A stretch of 64,000 nucleotides of DNA from Heligmosomoides polygyrus polygyrus (lineage: Eukaryota > Nematoda > Chromadorea > Rhabditida > Heligmosomidae). Below the pieces are notes generated by a model. It was given only the letters and a program-made list of their open reading frames with translations. It was not told the DNA's origin and did no database searches. Position numbers and translations under genes: made by a program. Of the stretch, positions 61,901-64,000 are shown in pieces. Numbering within the stretch: the first letter of the stretch is position 1; each line of letters begins with the position of its first letter. The stretch lies in NCBI GenBank assembly GCA_947396885.1, contig OX377205.1, positions 63,894,969-63,958,968 of the forward strand, read 5' to 3'.

Positions 61901-61924
61901 GTAGTGTAACCTTTAAAAAGCTCG

Positions 61925-62010
61925 TTTCGATTTAGAAGACGTTCAGTTTATTTCAAAATTCTTAGGCTAGCTGAGAAGAGTGTCCAATTTGATTTGAAGA
62001 GTGCCCAATA
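61925..62010 (+). repeat. 27-nt FDLKSV-type repeat, site 3
   Basis: GAAGAGTGTCCAATTTGATTTG and neighbours. It ends just before the mariner relic at 62040, which may have inserted here. Confidence 0.5.
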
Positions 62011-62039
62011 CATGTATATGTAGCCACATTGCCTTCCAC

Positions 62040-62870
62040 AACTCTAATGACGATGTATGTTCCACAAGACTACTTTCGCACCATCATCTATGATTGGCAT
62101 CGTGAGAATGGAGCAACGGCAAAAAAATCAAGAGCGCACTGGGAGAGGACACTGCTTCCATCAGTACTGTCAAGCGCTTTGCTCGCTTCATACATAGAAG
62201 GAGACGAGGACTTCAAAGACGGACCTCGGTCTAGACGCACTACTCGGTGGAAAACTCCGTCGTTCTCCGCGCTGTCAAACAGGCTACGGAGATTAGCACC
62301 TGCAATCTTCAGACACTTCGCTGCACCTACCCAACAGTCCTCAGCTACAGAAAAATGCTGACTCCATGGATCCCTCATGGCTTGACCGATAGCATGCGGT
62401 CCACCTGGGGAACATTTGTCGGTTTCTCCTTCTGCACCTGCACCGAAAGCAGTTTCTGGAAGGCCTGATTAATGTGGATGACAATTGGGTCCTCTGCGAT
62501 TCTAACACGCATCATGCCGCGTGGTTTCTTCGAGAAGACACGCCAGTAAAAGCCAAAATAGGTTTTGAACGCAAGAAGTGTCTCCTTTGCAGCTTCTCGG
62601 ATTCGCGAGGAATGTTGTATTTCGAGTTGCTCCCGTAAGGACACGAAGTCACCTACAGCACTTACGCCAATTTCATAGACTGGCGAACACTGCTCGAGAA
62701 AAACGGCCGAGACGTGCTTCTGGCCACCACCTTCACGACAGCGCCATGCCGAATGTAGCAAAGAGGCGCGTGAAAAATTGGAGCAGCTGGACTGCGGCAC
62801 GGTTCTTCACCCAGCCTATTCCCTGATATTGCCCCTTCTGAATATCACATATGACCTCCTAACACTTTTG
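62040..62870 (+). pseudogene. Mariner transposase relic
   Basis: Frameshifted pieces in order: YDWHRENGATAKKS, TVKRF, FIEGDEDFKDGPRS, ENSVVLRAVKQATEI, LTPWIPHGLTDSMRST, a decayed NVDDNWVLCD region (first catalytic Asp), IDWRTLLEKNGRDVLLATT, DCGTVLHPAYSLI and NITYDLLTLLQR. All are recognisable mariner landmarks but no frame exceeds about 110 codons. Terminal repeats not found; the 3' end runs into foldback sequence. A lineage distinct from the other three relics. Confidence 0.75.
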
Positions 62871-63031
62871 CAGCGACGCCGAGCCCCTATCTTCAACCAT
62901 AGGGCAGTGACGCAGAACACATCGTCTTCGGAGAGAGATGCCATACCGCGCCAGCACACTTCTGCACACAATAAGCAGCGGCGGCGGCTGCGTAGCTACA
63001 AGTGGGTCAGCAACATGTTTTACGCCATTAA

Positions 63032-63136
63032 GGCCTATGTCGTACTTCTGCGACGCTGTTGTCGGCGACGTCGGCGACAGCAGTATTGCCGACAACCGCG
63101 TATGTTATACTTCGTCGCCGAAGTACAACATAGGCC
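63032..63136. repeat. Foldback MITE, GGCCTATGTCGTACTTC termini
   Basis: 105 bp with imperfect inverted ends (GGCCTATGTCGTACTTC / GAAGTACAACATAGGCC) and internal GTCGGCGACGTCGGCGAC. TAA on the left, TAG on the right. Same family as 46151. Just upstream (62866-62950) is a fragment resembling the right half of the MITE at 2287. Confidence 0.75.
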
Positions 63137-63536
63137 TAGGGCCTGGTTCACAATTGTGCCGCCACGCGGCGCGGCGTGATGGTCGCCGTTGAAATCGACT
63201 CACAACTATAAACCAGGGCTAACGCCGGAAAGAGTTTTGCGGCACCGTACCGCGATCTCGCGATCAGGCTGGCGGTACGCATTCTATTTTCTCTCGAACA
63301 ATGCGAGGGGGTGGGTAGGTGAGGAGCACCGTCTACTCTCTTCGAGGATGTGGTTAATTCATTGTTTGTTGTTCCTCTTCACAAATTCTCGCTGTGCAGC
63401 TATGACTTCGTATTCAAGTTGACGTGAAATTATCTGGTCGGGGAAACTGCCTCCCTTCGTACTCATTCGGCAAATTTTTGTCACTGGAAAAACGTTATTA
63501 TCCCATTCTTCCTTTTTTACAGTGACATTATATACA

Positions 63537-64000
63537 TACAAGTGCCCCGACGCGCCTAACGGCGTGTCGCGCACTTGCGCGCTTCGCGCGGCCTTGCACT
63601 GACCTACGAAAAGCAATATCCGTAAAATATAAAATTGACAACGTCTAGGACCTGCTGCGTGCATTATGAAGGTGAACTCGTTCACTACTTTGGTCACAGG
63701 AATTCTCACCGGACCGTCCAATAACGTCACTTTGTACTGCTCACTACTTCTGTCCCTCAGGTTGCTCCTCTGCAGCCGTTCTCATGAATTCAGACCCCTG
63801 TTACGTGACGAAGAGGACCCGTGTTCCGAGCCTATACTCTCCTCGCACGACGTAGGGGACACTTCCACTGAATCCAGAAGCTCAGAAAAGCGCATTTGCC
63901 GCTGTGTCAAGCAGGAGGAAGTTGCGCAGATGATATTTATGTTTCTTGTTCTCTGGATTAAATCCCCTTATAGCTTCCTTATTGCTGGTTGCCCGTCCTG
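63537..64000. repeat. Dispersed repeat family, copy 3 (runs off the window)
   Basis: Starts CAAGTGCCCCGACGCGCCTAACGG and matches copy 2 from 57338 block by block (ACCGTCCA.TAAC, TCTGTC.CTCAGGTTGC, GCTCAGAA..GCGCATTTGCCGCT). The minus-strand 123-codon frame over part of it has no domain. Confidence 0.65.

Overview
Eukaryotic window, most likely from a strongylid (hookworm-like) nematode. This is inferred from short introns (about 50-85 bp) with TTTCAG acceptors, TTTCAG-type sites a few bases upstream of start codons (as expected for spliced-leader trans-splicing), and a mix of RTE and CR1 non-LTR elements, several mariner lineages and an env-bearing BEL/Pao LTR element. No bacterial or CRISPR features were seen. 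A 200-base assembly gap lies at 50560-50759.

Host genes could be rebuilt exon by exon with matching splice phases. (1) A 158-residue KEN-box protein of unknown family lies on + in four exons over 2672-12495; its two long introns are full of transposons. (2) A 19-exon, 730-residue ZC3H18-like CCCH/RS-rich nuclear RNA factor lies on + at 17708-25198, with a mariner relic in intron 6 and a SINE in intron 12. (3) A two-exon basic 75-residue protein lies on + at 28033-28341. (4) The C-terminal exons of the RNase P/MRP subunit POP4 (Rpp29) lie on + at 45368-47816, with a mariner carrying two further foldback elements in the last intron. (5) A convergent minus-strand gene with a membrane segment lies at 47841-48539; it is tentative.

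Mobile DNA dominates. 416-2066 is a decayed CR1-like RT. 5227-7429 is a nested inverted-repeat element. 8655-12103 is a hAT-type element (8-bp target duplication) holding a tRNA-derived SINE, which in turn holds a MULE-like element with arms of about 0.55 kb. 13061-13858 is a second hAT copy. 28890-43012 is a minus-strand BEL/Pao element with identical 141-bp LTRs, a 5-bp target duplication, a tRNA-Gly primer site, gag-protease, RT/RNase H, an integrase-env block present twice in tandem, and a further zinc-knuckle ORF downstream of env. 50760-53381 is an RTE element cut by the gap, which sits at the edge of a large palindrome. 53.9-64 kb holds a 42-bp minisatellite, another SINE, three copies of an unclassified repeat family, a near-perfect 296-bp palindromic transposon with 8-bp duplications, and a further mariner relic.

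Host genes and transposons are interleaved: nearly every long intron is explained by a recognisable insertion, while exons stay open and in phase. Gene models are hand-built from sequence alone and need transcript support.
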